This document shows positions 62,799 through 64,000 of a stretch of 64,000 nt of DNA, in pieces. Origin of the DNA: JBBQXY01 sp038209195 (lineage in GTDB: Bacteria > Chloroflexota > Ktedonobacteria > Ktedonobacterales > Ktedonobacteraceae); assembly GCA_038209195.1 (NCBI GenBank), contig JBBQXY010000003.1:22105-86104 (forward strand), given 5' to 3'. A model generated the notes under the pieces. The model was not told the DNA's origin. It searched no databases and saw only the letters and a program-made list of their open reading frames with translations. Positions within the stretch are counted from its first letter, which is position 1; the number at the start of each line of letters is the position of its first letter. The position numbers were made by a program, and so were the translations under genes.

Positions 62799-63776
62799 CT
62801 AAGGTATAATAGCTGTTTCCAGACGATACAAGACGCGCTTTTCGTGAACAATGTCCGCAAAATCTTTTTTGGTTTTCTTCTTTTTGGTTTCAAGGTAGGT
62901 TTGTACGTTCTGGTAAATGAAGTGAATGGTATCAGAGATGTCAGTGTCTATATCGGTTTCCCCCTTGCCCTCGCGCCATGCTTCCACCGTCGAAGTCCAT
63001 CCCGCAAAGGCCGCAAACGCCCGTTCAAAGTTCACTTGCCGCTTGCGTTCCCGAATGAAGGGGCCGAGATCAAGCTTCGGTGCAGGTTCCGCAGGAGCCG
63101 AGGAAGCAGCCGCAGGTGTCTTGACCACAGGCAAGAGCGAACGGTCAGAGGAGCGGAACGGACGCGCCGCTAACTCTTCATCGACTTGCTGTAACAGTTC
63201 TTCCCGTTCACGCTCTGTGCGTTCATAACGCGACTCTGGTAACGGTTCTTCTTCTCCTGGCTGGAACGCGTTTTGTACCATGTGCCAGTCAGGATGTACA
63301 GGCCAACGGGAGCGATTGAGATCAGCCGAGGGAACCACATAGCGCAGCCAGCCATCGGGCAAACCGTCATCACCACCGCCAGCATGCCCCACGGCATACG
63401 ACCACATCGCAGGCAGACGGTCTAAGAGTTCATAGGCTTGCTCAATGCCACCCTCAGCTATGGCCTTCCGCTTGAAACGGACTTCAACCCGCATGACCGG
63501 GGCTTTCCCGTCCCATAATGGCCAGCCATTGGCATCGGTCTTGGAGAGCCAGAGGTCATGAAACCATTTCTTGGTGGGGGACTGATATTTAATCTCATGC
63601 GTTTTGTCGTAAATGATGGCCGAGACCGCCCCATCTCGCTTGCCAAAAGGGAGGCCCGTGATACGCCGCCATCGCCGTTTGATACTCTCTGGACCGTCCA
63701 TCATGCCATCATCCGTCAGGCTCGAAAGCGGCATCTCATCATCAAAGGTGGCACGAGTGATAAAGTCTTCTTTCAC
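62799..63776 (-). CDS. Probable replication-initiation (Rep_trans-like) protein of a mobile element
   Basis: A 325-aa protein. The middle part, VMRVEVRFKRKAIAEGGI followed by YELLDRLPAMWSYAVGH, DGWLRYVVPSADLNRSRWPVHPDW, resembles rolling-circle-type initiators of integrative and conjugative elements. The C-terminus is charged with a KKKKTKK run. The GTG start overlaps the previous stop by 4 bp. No catalytic Tyr motif can be assigned with certainty, so the function is inferred. Confidence 0.5.
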   Translation of the reverse strand: MKEDFITRATFDDEMPLSSLTDDGMMDGPESIKRRWRRITGLPFGKRDGAVSAIIYDKTHEIKYQSPTKKWFHDLWLSKTDANGWPLWDGKAPVMRVEVRFKRKAIAEGGIEQAYELLDRLPAMWSYAVGHAGGGDDGLPDGWLRYVVPSADLNRSRWPVHPDWHMVQNAFQPGEEEPLPESRYERTEREREELLQQVDEELAARPFRSSDRSLLPVVKTPAAASSAPAEPAPKLDLGPFIRERKRQVNFERAFAAFAGWTSTVEAWREGKGETDIDTDISDTIHFIYQNVQTYLETKKKKTKKDFADIVHEKRVLYRLETAIIP

Positions 63777-64000
63777 GTTGGCATGCCCAATTGCAAGATC
63801 ACGCGCTTTTGTCCCGACTCTTTGTCCTCAATTTCGCGTTCACCAGCCGAGACGTTTTTGACGTTGACCTTGATACGATGGTCTGTCAAGTCTTGCCGCA
63901 GCTTCTTGCCATCCTCGGCCACATACTCTTTGTACTGTGGGTCATTGTCGCGCATCTGGCAGGAGTAGACGCGCCCATACAGCGAGTCAGCAATTTCCAA
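63773..64000 (-). CDS. Hypothetical protein, truncated at window edge
   Basis: The last 75 residues of a gene open at the window edge; the frame runs through position 64000, so the true start is probably outside. It contains RIKVNVKNVSAGERE and ends VILQLGMPT. Coupled by a GTGA overlap to the Rep-like gene, it probably belongs to the same mobile element. No family recognised. Confidence 0.5.
   Translation of the reverse strand: MEIADSLYGRVYSCQMRDNDPQYKEYVAEDGKKLRQDLTDHRIKVNVKNVSAGEREIEDKESGQKRVILQLGMPT

Noticed and set aside
1..64000. tRNA, rRNA or CRISPR array
   Set aside because: No cloverleaf-like element, conserved rRNA stretch or regularly spaced direct repeats were seen on reading both strands.

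Overview
The window looks like Chloroflexota, most likely a Ktedonobacteria-type organism. This is inferred from moderate GC, families of large membrane Ser/Thr kinases, an XPB helicase plus Bax1 nuclease, a Gram-positive-type LexA box, a cyd operon with a fused CydDC, and many MITE-like hairpins. No rRNA, tRNA or CRISPR was seen, so the placement is not proven.

The dominant feature is a palindrome. Bases 1-20948 are the reverse complement of 20949-41896 (x pairs with 41897-x). There is no spacer and no difference in any gene or site I compared, so everything in the first 41.9 kb occurs twice, mirror-imaged. The left arm stops in the middle of dprA at the window edge. The right arm runs on into unique sequence. 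This pattern fits an assembly fold-back or a closed (hairpin) replicon end read through on both strands better than a stable duplication in the cell.

Each arm, read outward from the centre, holds: a membrane protein gene under a consensus promoter with a LexA box; bax1 (nuclease); four consecutive membrane Ser/Thr kinase genes, two with intact catalytic motifs and two predicted pseudokinases, all with a related extracellular domain; an XPB-type helicase; an IclR regulator heading a catabolic operon (cyclase-family hydrolase, cupin, SDR, 3-hydroxyacyl-CoA dehydrogenase, PhlG-like hydrolase, MFS transporter); and dprA.

Unique region 41.9-47.9 kb: complete dprA; a RecQ-type phosphoribosyltransferase remnant cut off next to a BRO-domain gene; arsC; meaB and a B12-binding mutase subunit; an orphan N6-adenine methylase overlapping RNase III. 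48-52.7 kb: a CopC-CopD-YtkA fusion, a BNR-repeat lipoprotein and a YVTN-propeller protein whose N-terminus contains a 106-bp hairpin repeat. 52.7-54.5 kb: a fluoride riboswitch controlling a CPA2 cation/proton antiporter and a translationally coupled DUF2180 zinc-ribbon protein. 54.6-62.5 kb: cytochrome bd operon (ABC-2 permease, fused CydDC, CydA, CydB). 62.5-64 kb: the edge of a probable mobile element with a Rep-like gene.
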